This document shows positions 9,839-21,530 of a stretch of 64,000 nt of DNA, piece after piece (the first letter of the stretch is position 1; each line of letters opens with the position of its first letter). The notes below the pieces were generated by a model. That model was not told where the DNA came from, ran no database searches, and saw nothing but the letters and a program-made list of their open reading frames with translations. The position numbers and the translations under genes were made by a program. The DNA is taken from assembly GCF_021287045.1 (NCBI RefSeq), contig NZ_JAJTBG010000002.1, positions 337,673 through 401,672 on the forward strand, given 5' to 3'. Source of the DNA: Oryzomicrobium sp. (GTDB lineage Bacteria; Pseudomonadota; Gammaproteobacteria; Burkholderiales; Rhodocyclaceae).

Positions 9839-10630
9839 ATGCGCGTGCTGGCCATCACGAACCAGAAGGGCGGCGTCGGCAAGACGACCACCAGCGTGAA
9901 CCTTTCCGCCTGCCTGGCGGCCCAGGGCCAGCGGGTGCTGATGATCGACCTGGACCCCCAGGGCAACGCCACCACCGGCAGCGGCATCTTCAAGCGCGAG
10001 GCCCTGCCTTCGGTCTATCAGATGCTGATCGGCAACGCCACCCTGGACCAGGTGCGGATCAAGACCGAGTTCGGCTACGACGTGCTGCCGGCCAACCGGG
10101 AGTTGGCCGGGGCCGAGGTGGAGCTGATCGAGATCGACCAGCGCGAAACCCGCCTCAAGTCAGAACTGGCCAAGGTCGCCGGCGACTACGACTACGTGCT
10201 GATCGACTGCCCGCCGGCCCTCAACCTGCTCACGGTGAACGGCTTGGTGGCGTCCAACGCAGTGATTATTCCGATGCAGTGCGAGTATTACGCCCTGGAG
10301 GGGCTGACCGACCTGGTCACCACCCTGCGCAAGGTGCGCGCCAACCTCAATCCCGCCCTGGAGATCGAGGGCCTGCTGCGCACCATGTACAACCCCCAGA
10401 GCACCCTCACCCAGCAGGTGTCGGGCGAGCTGGAGAGCCACTTCGGCGAGAAGGTCTACACCACCCTCATCCCGCGCAACGTGCGTTTGGCCGAGGCGCC
10501 GTCCTACGGCAAGCCGGTGATCGCCTTCGATCGGGCTTCCCGGGGCGCCCAGGCCTACATGTCCCTGGCCGAGGAAATGCTGGCGCGCCACGCCAGGGGC
10601 ACCGGCCAGGGCCCGGCCGGGTTGCAGTGA
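9839..10630 (+). CDS. parA: Chromosome partitioning ATPase ParA (Soj)
   Basis: 263 residues. It carries the deviant Walker A of ParA/MinD ATPases (KGGVGKTT at 10-17, with the signature Lys), and the later segments DLDPQGNATTG and VLIDCPPAL. With ParB it segregates origin-proximal DNA. It starts with ATG after GGGAGTAAGG and is followed after 49 bases by parB. Its place next to mnmG-rsmG and the ATP synthase genes is the origin-near arrangement of many proteobacteria. Confidence 0.96.
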   Translation: MRVLAITNQKGGVGKTTTSVNLSACLAAQGQRVLMIDLDPQGNATTGSGIFKREALPSVYQMLIGNATLDQVRIKTEFGYDVLPANRELAGAEVELIEIDQRETRLKSELAKVAGDYDYVLIDCPPALNLLTVNGLVASNAVIIPMQCEYYALEGLTDLVTTLRKVRANLNPALEIEGLLRTMYNPQSTLTQQVSGELESHFGEKVYTTLIPRNVRLAEAPSYGKPVIAFDRASRGAQAYMSLAEEMLARHARGTGQGPAGLQ

Positions 10631-10679
10631 GGACGGTGTTTCAGCCGCCAACCGACGAATTCAAGGAAAACGACGCCTC

Positions 10680-11522
10680 ATGAAACAAAAGGGACTGGGC
10701 CGGGGGCTGGACGCCCTGCTGGCCGGCGAACCCGCTGCCAAGGACGTGCAGCGCAGCCTCAAGGTGACCCTGCTGCTGCCGGGCAAGTACCAGCCGCGCA
10801 CGCGCATGGACAGCGAATCGCTCCAGGAGCTGGCGGCCTCGATCAAGGCCCAGGGCGTGATGCAGCCGATTCTGGTGCGGCCGCTGCGCGACCCCCTGGG
10901 CGAAAAGTACGAAATCGTCGCCGGTGAGCGGCGCTGGCGGGCCTCCCAGTTGGCCGGGCTGTCCGAGGTGCCGGTGCTGATCCGGGAAATCCCGGACGAA
11001 GCCGCCCTGGCCATGGCGCTGATCGAGAACATCCAGCGCGAGAACCTCAATCCCCTCGAAGAGGCCATGGGCCTGCAACGCCTGGTGGACGAGTTCGGCC
11101 TGACCCACCAGCAGGCGGCCGACGCGGTGGGCCGTTCCCGGCCAGCGGCGTCCAACCTGCTGCGCCTGCTGCAATTGCCGGCACCGATCCAGGATCTGCT
11201 GCTGGAAAGCCAGATCGACATGGGCCACGCCCGGGCGCTGCTGCCCCTGCCTACCCCGGTCCAGTTGTCCCTGGCCCAGCGGGTGGCGAGCAAGGGCCTG
11301 TCGGTGCGCGAAACCGAGAAGCTGGCCCAGCTCGCCCTGCAACCGCCCAAGGAACCGGAGCCGCGCAAGGTGGATCGGGACCTGCTGCGCCTGGAAGAAG
11401 AACTGTCCGACGTCCTGGGGGCCCGGGTGGAAATCCGCGCCAACAAAAAAGGCACCGGCAAGGTGCATATCGCCTTCGATTCCCTCGAAGAACTGGACGG
11501 CCTGCTCGGCCGGCTGCGCTGA
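10680..11522 (+). CDS. parB: Chromosome partitioning protein ParB (Spo0J)
   Basis: 280 residues. The N-terminal tail MKQKGLGRGLDALLA is the usual ParA-interacting start. It is followed by the ParB/Srx nucleotide-binding region (GERRWRAS and IENIQRENLNPLEEA motifs), a helix-turn-helix (LTHQQAADAVGRSRPAASNLLRLL) and a C-terminal dimerisation domain. It binds parS, but no parS copy was seen in this window. Confidence 0.96.
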   Translation: MKQKGLGRGLDALLAGEPAAKDVQRSLKVTLLLPGKYQPRTRMDSESLQELAASIKAQGVMQPILVRPLRDPLGEKYEIVAGERRWRASQLAGLSEVPVLIREIPDEAALAMALIENIQRENLNPLEEAMGLQRLVDEFGLTHQQAADAVGRSRPAASNLLRLLQLPAPIQDLLLESQIDMGHARALLPLPTPVQLSLAQRVASKGLSVRETEKLAQLALQPPKEPEPRKVDRDLLRLEEELSDVLGARVEIRANKKGTGKVHIAFDSLEELDGLLGRLR

Positions 11523-11533
11523 TTTCAAAGCCG

Positions 11534-11568
11534 GCCCCGGCGGCCCCGTTTCAACGGGCCGCCGGGGC
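11534..11568 (+). terminator. GC-rich hairpin after parB
   Basis: GCCCCGGCGG...CCGCCGGGGC arms of about 16 pairs with one bulged C follow the parB stop closely. There is no T tract behind it, so it may be a processing or weak termination site. Confidence 0.4.
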
Positions 11569-11682
11569 TGTGGATAACCTGCGTTTCAAACGCTGTTGGC
11601 GTTGCGTATAACGGAAGGCGTTTGAATAGGCGAAATCCAGCACCAGAGAGGGGCGTAGCCCTCTTGCTGCGTAGCACCAACA

Positions 11683-11711
11683 TTGACGTAATAACGATCG
11701 CGTCTTATAGT
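11683..11711 (+). promoter_or_regulatory. Sigma-70 promoter of the ATP synthase operon
   Basis: TTGACG (11683-11688) and TATAGT (11706-11711) are separated by exactly 17 bases, a near-consensus housekeeping promoter. It lies in the 316-base gap between parB and atpI, which otherwise holds only the parB hairpin. Transcription would start near 11718, giving a leader of about 120 bases before atpI. Confidence 0.8.
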
Positions 11712-11838
11712 AGACCGTCTTTGTGGCGACCGTTGGCAAGGCGCGCCCAGCAGCGTTCGCGGTACGGGGAGTGCCGACGAGCGCCGAGCAGATGCAAGGT
11801 CCCGGTGGGTTTGCAGCAGGTGAGAAAAGGCGGCAAGC

Positions 11839-12177
11839 GTGTTTCGGGTGATCTTTCTGCAGCTGGTGATGGCGAGTTTGACAGCGGTCCTCTGTGGCTG
11901 GTTCGTCGGAATCCGCGGTGCGGTTTCGGCGGCGTTGGGGGCAGCCGCCTATTTGGTGCCGTCCTTCCTCTTCGCCGTCCGTTTAGCCGTTTCCGCCCAC
12001 AGGCGCGCGCCGAGCGCCGCCGGGTTCTTCTTGGGCGAATTCGTCAAGGTAGCCGCAACGATCGGATTATTGGCGCTCGCTGCCAAGGCCTACGGGGATG
12101 TGCACTGGCCCACCCTGCTGATCGGCCTGGTAGTCGTGCTGCAAGCGAATTTCTTGGCTATTTGGAAAACGTCCTGA
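11839..12177 (+). CDS. atpI: ATP synthase subunit I
   Basis: 112-residue membrane protein with about four hydrophobic segments (for example MASLTAVLCGWFVGIRGAVSA split over two helices and FVKVAATIGLLALAAKAYG). AtpI assists c-ring assembly and Mg handling and is non-essential in known species. It starts with GTG at 11839 after a purine-rich AAAAGGCGG stretch. It is the first gene of the atp operon and ends one base before the atpB ATG. Confidence 0.88.
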   Translation: MFRVIFLQLVMASLTAVLCGWFVGIRGAVSAALGAAAYLVPSFLFAVRLAVSAHRRAPSAAGFFLGEFVKVAATIGLLALAAKAYGDVHWPTLLIGLVVVLQANFLAIWKTS

Positions 12178-12178
12178 C

Positions 12179-13036
12179 ATGGCAACCGGTCACGAAGCAC
12201 ATGCCCCCACCGCGGGCGAATACATCGTCCACCACCTGACCCAGCTCAACACCACGGGTCACGCCCAGCAGTCGGTCATCGACTTCTCGGTGATCAACCT
12301 CGACACTCTGTTCTTCTCCATCCTGATGGGCGTGCTCGGCCTGTTCGTGATGTGGCGCGTCGCCAAGAGCGTCACGTCCGGCGTTCCCGGCCGCATGCAG
12401 GCCGCCGTGGAGATCGTCCTGGAAATGGTGAATAACCAAGCCAAGGGCATCGTCCACAGCGAGGAATCCCGCAAGTTCGTCGCCCCCCTGGCCCTGACCG
12501 TGTTCGTCTGGATCTTCCTGATGAACTCCATGGACTTCCTGCCGGTGGACCTGCTGCCCAAGATCTGGGCCGGCGTCTCCGGTGACGAGCACGCCTTCCT
12601 GCGCGTCGTGCCCACCGCCGACCTGAACGGCACCCTGGGTATGTCCATCGGCGTGCTGCTGGTCTGCCTCTGGTACAACATCAAGATCAAGGGCCTGGGC
12701 GGTTGGGTGCACGAACTGTTCACCGCCCCCTTCGGCAGCCACCCGGTGCTGTACCCGGTGAACTTCGCCATGCAGATGATCGAGTTCCTGGCCAAGACCG
12801 TGTCCCACGGCATGCGGCTGTTCGGCAACATGTATGCTGGCGAACTGGTGTTCATGCTGATCGCCCTGATGGGCGCCGCCTGGGCCGGTACCGCCAGCGG
12901 TGCCGCCCTGTGGGTCGGCGGCGTCATCGCCGGCACCGTCTGGGCCATCTTCCACATCCTGATCGTTGCACTGCAGGCCTTCATCTTCATGATGCTGACC
13001 CTGGTGTACATCGGCCAGGCGCACGAATCCCACTAA
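12179..13036 (+). CDS. atpB: ATP synthase Fo subunit a
   Basis: 285-residue inner-membrane subunit a. It forms the proton half-channels against the c-ring. The essential Arg lies in the conserved segment HGMRLFGNMYAGE, and the C-terminal ALQAFIFMMLTLVYIGQAHE is typical. It follows atpI by one base. A stable hairpin lies immediately after its stop. Confidence 0.96.
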   Translation: MATGHEAHAPTAGEYIVHHLTQLNTTGHAQQSVIDFSVINLDTLFFSILMGVLGLFVMWRVAKSVTSGVPGRMQAAVEIVLEMVNNQAKGIVHSEESRKFVAPLALTVFVWIFLMNSMDFLPVDLLPKIWAGVSGDEHAFLRVVPTADLNGTLGMSIGVLLVCLWYNIKIKGLGGWVHELFTAPFGSHPVLYPVNFAMQMIEFLAKTVSHGMRLFGNMYAGELVFMLIALMGAAWAGTASGAALWVGGVIAGTVWAIFHILIVALQAFIFMMLTLVYIGQAHESH

Positions 13037-13039
13037 AGG

Positions 13040-13071
13040 AAACGGGCAACCCCTGGGTTGCCCGTTTCTTT
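13040..13071 (+). terminator. Hairpin between atpB and atpE
   Basis: AAACGGGCAACCC (13040-13052) pairs with GGGTTGCCCGTTT (13055-13067), followed by CTTTC. It looks like an intrinsic terminator but sits inside the operon. It may partly stop transcription or protect the 3' end of an atpIB message. The following 55 bases are AT-rich (CCCTTTTTGTTTTCAACC) up to the atpE ribosome site AAGGAG. Confidence 0.65.
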
Positions 13072-13118
13072 CGGTGATCGATAACCCCTTTTTGTTTTCA
13101 ACCTTTAACCCACTTTAA

Positions 13119-13376
<258 letters not shown>

Positions 13377-13421
13377 TCCCGGACTTCCCCTTCCCGTATC
13401 AATTCATAGGGAGTTGAAGCC

Positions 13422-13892
13422 GTGAATCTGAACGCAACGCTGTTCGCCCAGCTCGTTGTGTTCTTCATTTTGGCGTGGTTCACGATGAAATTCGTGTGGC
13501 CGCCCATCGTGAAGGCACTCGACGAGCGCGCGAAGAAAATCGCCGACGGCCTGGCTGCCGCCGAGCGCGGCAAGCACGATCTCGAGCTTGCCACCAAGCG
13601 CTCCTCGGACGCCCTGCGCGAAGGCAAGGAAAAGGCTGCCGAACTGATCTCCCAGGCCGACAAGCGCGGCCAGCAGATCGTCGAGGAAGCCAAGGAAGCC
13701 GCGAAGGCCGAGGCGGAGAAGATCATCGCCGCCGCCCGCGCCGAAGTCGCTCAGGAAGTCGTCCGTGCCAAGGAAGAGCTGCGTGCCCGTGTGGCCGAGC
13801 TGGCCGTGGCGGGTGCCGGCAAGATCCTGCGTCGTGAAATCGACGCCAAGGCTCATGTCGACATCGTGGCGGCGATCCAGAAGGACCTGTAA
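13422..13892 (+). CDS. atpF: ATP synthase Fo subunit b
   Basis: 156 residues: one N-terminal membrane helix ([20 protein letters not shown]) followed by a long charged coiled coil, the peripheral stalk. It starts with GTG at 13422 behind AGGGAGTTG. The coiled coil ([20 protein letters not shown]) is of standard length. It lies five bases before atpH. Confidence 0.96.
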   Translation: MNLNATLFAQLVVFFILAWFTMKFVWPPIVKALDERAKKIADGLAAAERGKHDLELATKRSSDALREGKEKAAELISQADKRGQQIVEEAKEAAKAEAEKIIAAARAEVAQEVVRAKEELRARVAELAVAGAGKILRREIDAKAHVDIVAAIQKDL

Positions 13893-13897
13893 CGCGT

Positions 13898-14434
13898 ATG
13901 GCTGAAAACATCACCATCGCCCGTCCGTACGCCGAGGCGGTCTTCCGCCTCGCGCGGGATGCCAAGGCTCTCGCTGCCTGGTCCGAGCGCCTCAAGGCGC
14001 TCGCCGCCGCAGCGCAGAATGCGGACATGGTCGAGGTGTTCTCCAACCCGAGCCTGTCTTCTGAACAGCGTGTGCAAGTGACGCTGGCGGTGGTGGGTGA
14101 GGAAAAGAACGCCGAATTCGCGAACTTTGTCCGGGCGCTTGCCGAAAACGAGCGCCTCGCCGTCCTTCCGCAAATTTACGAGCTCTACGAGCAACTCAAG
14201 AGCACCGAGGAAGGGGTCAAGGAGGCTGTGATCCACAGCGCCTTCCCCCTGGACGACGCCCAGCTCAAGCAGCTGGTCGCCCACCTCGAGTCCCATTTCA
14301 AGTCCAAGCTGACCGCCCGCGTTGAAGTCGATCCCGAACTGATCGGCGGCATCAAGGCCGCGGTGGGCGACGAGGTGCTCGACGCCTCCGTCCGCGGCAA
14401 GCTGGACGCCATGGCCACGGCGCTCAAGAGCTAG
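13898..14434 (+). CDS. atpH: ATP synthase F1 subunit delta
   Basis: 178 residues, standard for the delta (OSCP) subunit that links the peripheral stalk to the alpha3beta3 head. It shows the N-terminal helical segment TIARPYAEAVFRLA and the C-terminal signature VDPELIGGIKAAVGDEVLDASVRGKL. It sits between atpF and atpA with short gaps in the usual operon order. Confidence 0.96.
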   Translation: MAENITIARPYAEAVFRLARDAKALAAWSERLKALAAAAQNADMVEVFSNPSLSSEQRVQVTLAVVGEEKNAEFANFVRALAENERLAVLPQIYELYEQLKSTEEGVKEAVIHSAFPLDDAQLKQLVAHLESHFKSKLTARVEVDPELIGGIKAAVGDEVLDASVRGKLDAMATALKS

Positions 14435-14443
14435 GAGATTTCC

Positions 14444-15982
14444 ATGCAGCTGAATCCTTCTGAAATCAGCGAACTGATTAAAAGCAAGATCCAGGGCCTG
14501 AACGTGGGCGCTGAGACCCGCACTCAGGGCGTGATCGTCTCCGTGACCGACGGCATCTGCCGCGTGCACGGCCTGGCCGACGCCCAGCAGGGCGAAATGA
14601 TCGAACTGCCCGGCAACACCTTCGGCATGGCGCTCAACCTCGAGCGCGATTCCGTCGGCGTCGTGGTGCTGGGCGACTACGAGCACATCAAGGAAGGCGA
14701 CGTTGCCAAGTGCACCGGCCGCATCCTGGAAGTGCCCGTGGGCCCCGAAATGCTCGGCCGCGTGGTCAACGCGCTGGGCCAGCCGATCGACGGCAAGGGT
14801 CCCCTGAACAACAAGCTGACCGACAAGATCGAAAAGGTCGCGCCTGGCGTGATCTGGCGTAAGTCCGTGTCGCAGCCGGTGCAGTCCGGTATCAAGGCTA
14901 TCGACGCCATGGTGCCCGTCGGCCGTGGCCAGCGCGAGCTGATCATCGGTGACCGTCAGACCGGTAAGACCGCTGTTGCCGTGGATGCCATCATCGCCCA
15001 GAAGGGCCAGGACATGATGTGTATCTACGTGGCGGTGGGCCAGAAGGCCTCCACCATCGCCAACGTGGTGCGCAAGCTCGAAGAGCACGGCGCCCTGGAA
15101 TACACCATCGTGGTCGCCGCCACCGCGTCCGAATCCGCCGCGATGCAGTTCATCGCGCCGTACGCCGGCTGCACCATGGGCGAGTACTTCCGCGACCGCG
15201 GCCAGGACGCCCTGATCGTTTACGACGACTTGACCAAGCAAGCCTGGGCCTATCGTCAGATCTCCCTGCTGCTGCGCCGTCCTCCCGGCCGCGAAGCCTA
15301 CCCCGGCGACGTGTTCTACCTGCACTCCCGCCTGCTCGAGCGCGCTGCCCGCGTGTCCGAGGAATGGGTCGAGAAGCTGACCAATGGTGAAGTCAAAGGC
15401 AAGACCGGTTCCCTGACCGCCCTGCCCGTGATCGAAACCCAGGCCGGCGACGTGTCCGCCTTCGTGCCGACCAACGTGATCTCGATCACCGATGGCCAGA
15501 TCTTCCTGGAAACCGACCTGTTCAACGCCGGTATCCGTCCCGCCATCAACGCCGGTATCTCCGTGTCCCGCGTCGGCGGCGCCGCTCAGACCAAGCTGAT
15601 CAAGAAGCTGTCTGGCGGTATCCGTACCGACCTGGCCCAGTACCGCGAACTCGCCGCCTTCGCCCAGTTCGCTTCCGACCTGGACGAGGCCACCCGCAAG
15701 CAGCTCGAGCGCGGCCGCCGTACCGTGGAAGTGCTGAAGCAGCTGCAATACGCGCCGATGAACATCGCCGACATGGCGGTGACCCTGTTTGCCGTGACTC
15801 GCGGCCACATGGACGAAATCGACGTCAAGCGTGTGCTCGAGTTCGAGAAGGGCCTGCACGGCTTCGTCCGCCAGAAGTACGCCGACCTGGTGTCCAAGAT
15901 GGAGACGACCAAGGATCTGGATTCCGAAGGCGAGAAGCAACTCGTCGCCGCCATCCAGGAATTCAAGGCCGCCTGGGTCTAA
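14444..15982 (+). CDS. atpA: ATP synthase F1 subunit alpha
   Basis: 512 residues, normal length. It is the non-catalytic nucleotide-binding subunit, with P-loop GDRQTGKT at 169-176 and the conserved regions [21 protein letters not shown] and [11 protein letters not shown]. It follows atpH by nine bases with a GGAGATTTCC ribosome site. Confidence 0.98.
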   Translation: MQLNPSEISELIKSKIQGLNVGAETRTQGVIVSVTDGICRVHGLADAQQGEMIELPGNTFGMALNLERDSVGVVVLGDYEHIKEGDVAKCTGRILEVPVGPEMLGRVVNALGQPIDGKGPLNNKLTDKIEKVAPGVIWRKSVSQPVQSGIKAIDAMVPVGRGQRELIIGDRQTGKTAVAVDAIIAQKGQDMMCIYVAVGQKASTIANVVRKLEEHGALEYTIVVAATASESAAMQFIAPYAGCTMGEYFRDRGQDALIVYDDLTKQAWAYRQISLLLRRPPGREAYPGDVFYLHSRLLERAARVSEEWVEKLTNGEVKGKTGSLTALPVIETQAGDVSAFVPTNVISITDGQIFLETDLFNAGIRPAINAGISVSRVGGAAQTKLIKKLSGGIRTDLAQYRELAAFAQFASDLDEATRKQLERGRRTVEVLKQLQYAPMNIADMAVTLFAVTRGHMDEIDVKRVLEFEKGLHGFVRQKYADLVSKMETTKDLDSEGEKQLVAAIQEFKAAWV

Positions 15983-16000
15983 TCCGTCGAGGAGAGCGTA

Positions 16001-16864
16001 ATGGCTGGCGGCAAGGAAATCCGCAACAAGATCAAGAGCGTCGAAAACACGCGCAAGATCACCAAGGCCATGGAGATGGTGGCCGCCTCGAAGATGCGCA
16101 AGGCGCAGGAACGCATGCGTCAGTCGCGTCCGTACGGCGAGAAGATCCGGCGCGTCGCCGCCCACCTCTCCCACGCGATCACCGAGTACAAGCATCCCTT
16201 CCTGATCAACCGCGATGGGGCCAAGAAGGTCGGCCTCATCGTGGTGACCTCCGACAAGGGCTTGTGCGGCGGGCTGAACTCCAATGTGCTGCGCGCCGTC
16301 CTTCACAAGATGAAGGAATGGGGCGACAGCGGCATCGGTGTTCAAGCCACCGCCATCGGCAACAAGGGCCTGGGCTTCTTGCAGCGCGCCGGTGTCGAAG
16401 TGGTGTCCCAAGTGGTCGGCCTGGGGGATACCCCCCACCTGGAAAAGCTGATCGGCCCGGTCAAGGTGCAGCTCGACGCGTTCAATGAAGGCAAGATCGA
16501 CCGCCTGTACATCGCCTACACCCGCTTCGTGAACACCATGAAGCAGGAGCCGGTGGTGGAACAGCTGCTGCCGCTGTCCGACGATACCGTCGGCACCGAG
16601 TCGACTCGCTGGGATTACGTGTACGAGCCTGACGCCAAGTCCGTCATCGACGAACTGCTGGTGCGCTACGTGGAAGCACTGATCTACCAGTCGGTAGCAG
16701 AGAACATGGCTTCCGAGCAGAGCGCCCGGATGGTGGCGATGAAAGCGGCGTCCGACAACGCCAAGACAGTGATCGGCGAGCTGAAACTGGTCTACAACAA
16801 GACCCGTCAGGCCGCGATTACCAAAGAGCTGTCGGAAATCGTCAGCGGGGCTGCGGCCGTTTAA
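16001..16864 (+). CDS. atpG: ATP synthase F1 subunit gamma
   Basis: 287 residues, the central rotor shaft. The N-terminal helix ([28 protein letters not shown]) and the C-terminal helix ([15 protein letters not shown]... [16 protein letters not shown]) are conserved. It lies 18 bases after atpA with GAGGAGAG as ribosome site. Confidence 0.97.
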   Translation: MAGGKEIRNKIKSVENTRKITKAMEMVAASKMRKAQERMRQSRPYGEKIRRVAAHLSHAITEYKHPFLINRDGAKKVGLIVVTSDKGLCGGLNSNVLRAVLHKMKEWGDSGIGVQATAIGNKGLGFLQRAGVEVVSQVVGLGDTPHLEKLIGPVKVQLDAFNEGKIDRLYIAYTRFVNTMKQEPVVEQLLPLSDDTVGTESTRWDYVYEPDAKSVIDELLVRYVEALIYQSVAENMASEQSARMVAMKAASDNAKTVIGELKLVYNKTRQAAITKELSEIVSGAAAV

Positions 16865-18295
<1,431 letters not shown>

Positions 18296-18372
18296 TCCTG
18301 CACGGACGCAACCGACCAGCCGCCCGCTCCCGGGGGTGACCCCGGCGAGCTGGGTCGGCGAGAGGACAGACT

Positions 18373-18798
18373 ATGGCATTGAGAGTTCACGTTGACGTCG
18401 TCAGCGCCGAAGAGCAGATCTACTCCGGCGAGGCGGAATACGTGGTGCTTCCCGGTGAAGCCGGCGAACTGGGCATCTGGCCGCGGCACACGCCGCTGCT
18501 GACCCGGATCAAGCCGGGTGCCGTGCGCATCAAGGTGCCGGACGGCGAAGCCGAGGTGATCTACGTCTCCGGCGGCATGCTCGAAGTCCAGCCCACCATG
18601 GTCACCGTGCTGGCCGACACCGCCATCCGCGGTGCCGACCTGGACGAGGCCAAGGCTCTGGAAGCCAAGAAAGCGGCCGAGGAAGCCCTGCAGAACCGCA
18701 GCGGCAACATCGACTACGCCAAGGCCGAAGCCGAACTGGCCGAAGCCGTGGCTCAGCTGGCGACCATCGACAAGCTGCGCAAGCGCCGCGCTCACTAA
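18373..18798 (+). CDS. atpC: ATP synthase F1 subunit epsilon
   Basis: 141 residues. An N-terminal beta-sandwich ([29 protein letters not shown]...) is followed by a two-helix C-terminal hairpin ([16 protein letters not shown]), the inhibitory arm. It is the last gene of the operon, 77 bases after atpD, and is followed by a strong terminator. Confidence 0.96.
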   Translation: MALRVHVDVVSAEEQIYSGEAEYVVLPGEAGELGIWPRHTPLLTRIKPGAVRIKVPDGEAEVIYVSGGMLEVQPTMVTVLADTAIRGADLDEAKALEAKKAAEEALQNRSGNIDYAKAEAELAEAVAQLATIDKLRKRRAH

Positions 18799-18833
18799 GG
18801 TCGTGCCGGACGGATTTCCGCCCGGCACTCCAA

Positions 18834-18865
18834 GAAAAAAGGCAGCCATTCGGCTGCCTTTTTTC
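18834..18865 (+). terminator. Terminator of the ATP synthase operon
   Basis: A seven-A run, stem GGCAGCC/GGCTGCC with loop ATTC, then TTTTTT. The symmetry (A tract before, T tract after) lets it work on both strands. It lies between atpC and the convergent ubiJ gene. Confidence 0.9.
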
Positions 18866-18921
18866 GTTGCCGGCAGACCTATCACAAGGCTGTCGGCTTC
18901 AACCGCAACGTGAGTCCTGGT

Positions 18922-19647
18922 TCATTTGCTCCGGGACTGTTCGTTGAGGCGCTGTAGACGCTTCTCCAGCCGCGCCAGATCGTCGCGCAGCCGGTCCACG
19001 TCGTGGCCGAATACGGCAAGCTCGCCCTTGGCCGGCAGCAAACCCCGCTCTTCCACCAGGTATTCGGTGCCGTTGGCCAACAGCCGCTGGCCGGCCTCCC
19101 GCTGCCAGGTGACGGCCTGGCCGGCGAGCCGGCTTAAGCGATGGGCCGGAATGTCGCCAACCAGGCGAGCCAGATCGGCTTCCCCGTCCCAGCGCAGCTG
19201 GCGGAAGACGAAGCCAAGGGTCTCGGCCAGATCGGCCGCACCGCTCACCTGCACCCGGCCCAGCACAGCCTCCAGCCCGCCGCCCGGCAGGGCCGTCAGG
19301 GCGTCGCCGGGTAGGCGCAGGGTCACGTCCGCTGGAATGTCGGTGTCGTTCCCGGTCGCGGCCAGCAGGCCGTCGGCGCCGATCGAAAAGGGAAAGCGCA
19401 TCCCGCCTCTGCCATCCGCCTGGCCGGCCCCCAGCACCACCTGGGCGTGGCGCCCGGCGAAGGGCCGGAGCCGGCCTGCCGCCCAGCCGGACTGGGCGAT
19501 CAGGTGATTGGCGGCGGCGACGAAGAGCCGCGCGCCCGCCGGGGCGCCGGAAAACGGCAGCGGCGGGGCGGGGAACCGCGCCAGCACCGGGGCAACCAGG
19601 CTTTCGAGCACGGCGCGGGGCGAGGGGAATGCGCTTCCTGTAGTCAT
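18922..19647 (-). CDS. ubiJ: Ubiquinone biosynthesis accessory factor UbiJ (SCP2-like domain)
   Basis: 241 residues. The central region (about 70-130, DVTLRLPGDALTALPGG) is an SCP2 sterol-carrier-like lipid-binding fold. The C-terminal third (VFGHDVDRLRDDLARLEKRLQRLNEQ) is a coiled coil, as in UbiJ. With UbiK, UbiJ organises the soluble Ubi complex that finishes ubiquinone. It lies nine bases downstream of the Tim44-like gene and near ubiE on the same strand, which supports the assignment. Confidence 0.83.
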   Translation of the reverse strand: MTTGSAFPSPRAVLESLVAPVLARFPAPPLPFSGAPAGARLFVAAANHLIAQSGWAAGRLRPFAGRHAQVVLGAGQADGRGGMRFPFSIGADGLLAATGNDTDIPADVTLRLPGDALTALPGGGLEAVLGRVQVSGAADLAETLGFVFRQLRWDGEADLARLVGDIPAHRLSRLAGQAVTWQREAGQRLLANGTEYLVEERGLLPAKGELAVFGHDVDRLRDDLARLEKRLQRLNEQSRSK

Positions 19648-19656
19648 GGCGTTGCG

Positions 19657-20592
19657 TCAGTCCAGCTGCTGGATGCCGGCGACGCGCCAGCCGCCGTCGC
19701 CGCTGGCCGGCTTGACCAGGTGCCAGATTTCGTCGAAGGCCGTCGGCGGTGCATCCTTTTCCTCGCGCAGCAGGCCGTAGTAGCGCACGCTGGCGATGTA
19801 GCGGCTGCCCTCGTCGGCCACTTCCAGCAGGTTGGCGTTGAGCTGGACCACATCGGTGGTCTGGCTGGCGCTGCCGCGCTCGGCAAGCTGGGCGTTGACC
19901 ACGGTGAACATCTCGGGGGTCAGGAAGTCCCGGATCTCGTCGATGTGGCCGGCATCGTTGGCGGCCTGGAGGCGGACGAAGTTGCGCTTGGCCACGTCGA
20001 GGAAGCCCGCGGCATCAAAGCCGGCGGGAACCCGGGGGGCTTCGGTCGCGGCAGCGGCGGCTTCGGCAGGGGCGCTAGCGGCACCGGCACTACCGCCAGG
20101 CAGGCTGGCTTCCGGGGCCGGGGCGTAGCTGGGGCCGCCCACGCCGGCGTACTGGAGCGGCTGCTCGTTGCGGGCCGGGGCCGCGCGGCGGGAGAAGATC
20201 AGGCGGAAGACGAACACCGCCGCCATCACCAGCAGGGCGATCATCAGGAAGTTGGCCATGCCTTCGCCCATGCCGAAGTGGGACAGCAGGGCAGCGATGC
20301 CCAGGCCGGCCGCCAGGCCGGCGATGGGGCCGAGCCAGTTGCGCTTGGGTTGGGCGGCGGCCGCCGCTGGAGCAGGCTGGGCCGGCGTGGCCTGGCTGGG
20401 GGCGCGCTGCGGCGCGGTGGGTGCCGGGGCGGCACCCGGGGCTTGGGCAGGAGCGGTGGGGGTCGCCTGGCGCTGCATGCCGTAGGACTTGCCTCCCCCC
20501 AGCCGCTTGGCTTCGGCAACGGGACTCACCGCCACCACGGCGATGGCGGCGGTGGCGATAACGAAGGACTTGAAGAAGGATGAGCGGGCCAC
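19657..20592 (-). CDS. Tim44-like domain membrane protein
   Basis: 311 residues. An N-terminal signal/anchor (SFVIATAAIAVVAVSPVAEA) is followed by a Pro/Ala-rich linker and one or two membrane helices (WLGPIAGLAAGLGIAALLSHFGMGEGMANFLMIALLV split over two segments). The C-terminal half, about 200-311, resembles the Tim44/MBA1 NTF2-like fold (FLDVAKRNFVRLQAANDAGHIDEIRDFLTPEM). The bacterial role is unknown. The neighbourhood (ubiE, ubiJ) is conserved in betaproteobacteria. Confidence 0.8.
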   Translation of the reverse strand: MARSSFFKSFVIATAAIAVVAVSPVAEAKRLGGGKSYGMQRQATPTAPAQAPGAAPAPTAPQRAPSQATPAQPAPAAAAAQPKRNWLGPIAGLAAGLGIAALLSHFGMGEGMANFLMIALLVMAAVFVFRLIFSRRAAPARNEQPLQYAGVGGPSYAPAPEASLPGGSAGAASAPAEAAAAATEAPRVPAGFDAAGFLDVAKRNFVRLQAANDAGHIDEIRDFLTPEMFTVVNAQLAERGSASQTTDVVQLNANLLEVADEGSRYIASVRYYGLLREEKDAPPTAFDEIWHLVKPASGDGGWRVAGIQQLD

Positions 20593-20692
20593 TAGGGTCT
20601 CCTCGGATTAATGATGGTCCGAATAGACCATCAATCCGTCGTGAAATCAGTAACGATTAGTATCATCCCTTGCCCGGCGGTGACGCGCCGGG

Positions 20693-21445
20693 TCAGAAGC
20701 GGTAGCCGATATGCAGGGCCACCACGCCAAGGGTCAGGTTGTGGTACTCGACGCGGTCGAAGCCCACGCCTTCCATGATGCCCTTCAGGGTTTCCTGGTC
20801 CGGGTGCATGCGGATCGACTCGGCCAGGTAACGGTAGCTGTCGGCGTCGTTGGTCACCACCTGGCCGACCCGGGGGATCACCTGGAACGAATAGAAGTCG
20901 TAGAGCGGCGCCACCGGTTCCCAGACCTTGGAGAACTCCAGCACCATGACCTTGCCGCCGGGTTTGATGACGCGGCGCATCTCGGCCAGGGCCCGGTCCT
21001 TGTGGGTCATGTTGCGCAGGCCGAAGGCCACGGTGACCACGTTGAAGTACTGATCGGGGAAAGGCAGGGCCTCGGCGTCGCACTGCACCGCCGGCACGAT
21101 CTGGCCCCGGTCGGTGAGGCGGTCGCGGCCCACCGCCAGCATCGAGGCGTTGATGTCGGAGAGCCACACCTGGCCGGTGGGGCCGACCCGCTTGGCGAAG
21201 GCCAGGGACAGGTCGCCGGTGCCGCCGGCCACGTCGAGGACCCGGTCACCGGCCTTGACGCCGCTCTTGCCGATGGTGAAGGCCTTCCACAGGCGGTGCA
21301 GGCCACCGGACATGAGGTCGTTCATCACGTCGTAGCGGGTCGCCACGGAGTCGAACACGCCGGCGACGCGCTTGGCCTTGTCGCTTTCGGCCACCTGTTG
21401 GTAGCCAAAGTGGGTGGTCTTGTTGGTGGTATCGGTTTCGCTCAT
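20693..21445 (-). CDS. ubiE: Ubiquinone/menaquinone C-methyltransferase UbiE
   Basis: 250 residues, normal length. Class I SAM methyltransferase acting on the demethylated quinone ring. Visible are the N-terminal THFGYQQV segment, [20 protein letters not shown] motif [17 protein letters not shown] and the C-terminal [11 protein letters not shown], all diagnostic of UbiE. It is transcribed toward the Tim44-like gene and ubiJ. Confidence 0.96.
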   Translation of the reverse strand: MSETDTTNKTTHFGYQQVAESDKAKRVAGVFDSVATRYDVMNDLMSGGLHRLWKAFTIGKSGVKAGDRVLDVAGGTGDLSLAFAKRVGPTGQVWLSDINASMLAVGRDRLTDRGQIVPAVQCDAEALPFPDQYFNVVTVAFGLRNMTHKDRALAEMRRVIKPGGKVMVLEFSKVWEPVAPLYDFYSFQVIPRVGQVVTNDADSYRYLAESIRMHPDQETLKGIMEGVGFDRVEYHNLTLGVVALHIGYRF

Positions 21446-21530
21446 GGCAGTGCTTTCGACGGAACGGCGTCAGAAGTCGGAATTTGAAATTCGGGAAAAG
21501 GCTGGAAACGAGGATCGGCGGATCAAAGGA

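Noticed and set aside
9763-11600. parS centromere sites near parAB
   Set aside because: No close match to the TGTTTCACGTGAAACA consensus was seen; TTTCAA stretches around 11548 and 11585 lack the symmetric core.
13853-16438. 861-codon open frame on the minus strand across atpH-atpA-atpG
   Set aside because: Antisense to three certain ATP synthase genes; His/Gly/Gln-rich composition is the usual by-product of GC-rich codon bias.
18296-18372. Imperfect hairpin between atpD and atpC as a terminator
   Set aside because: Pairing is imperfect with no T tract, and atpC must be co-transcribed.
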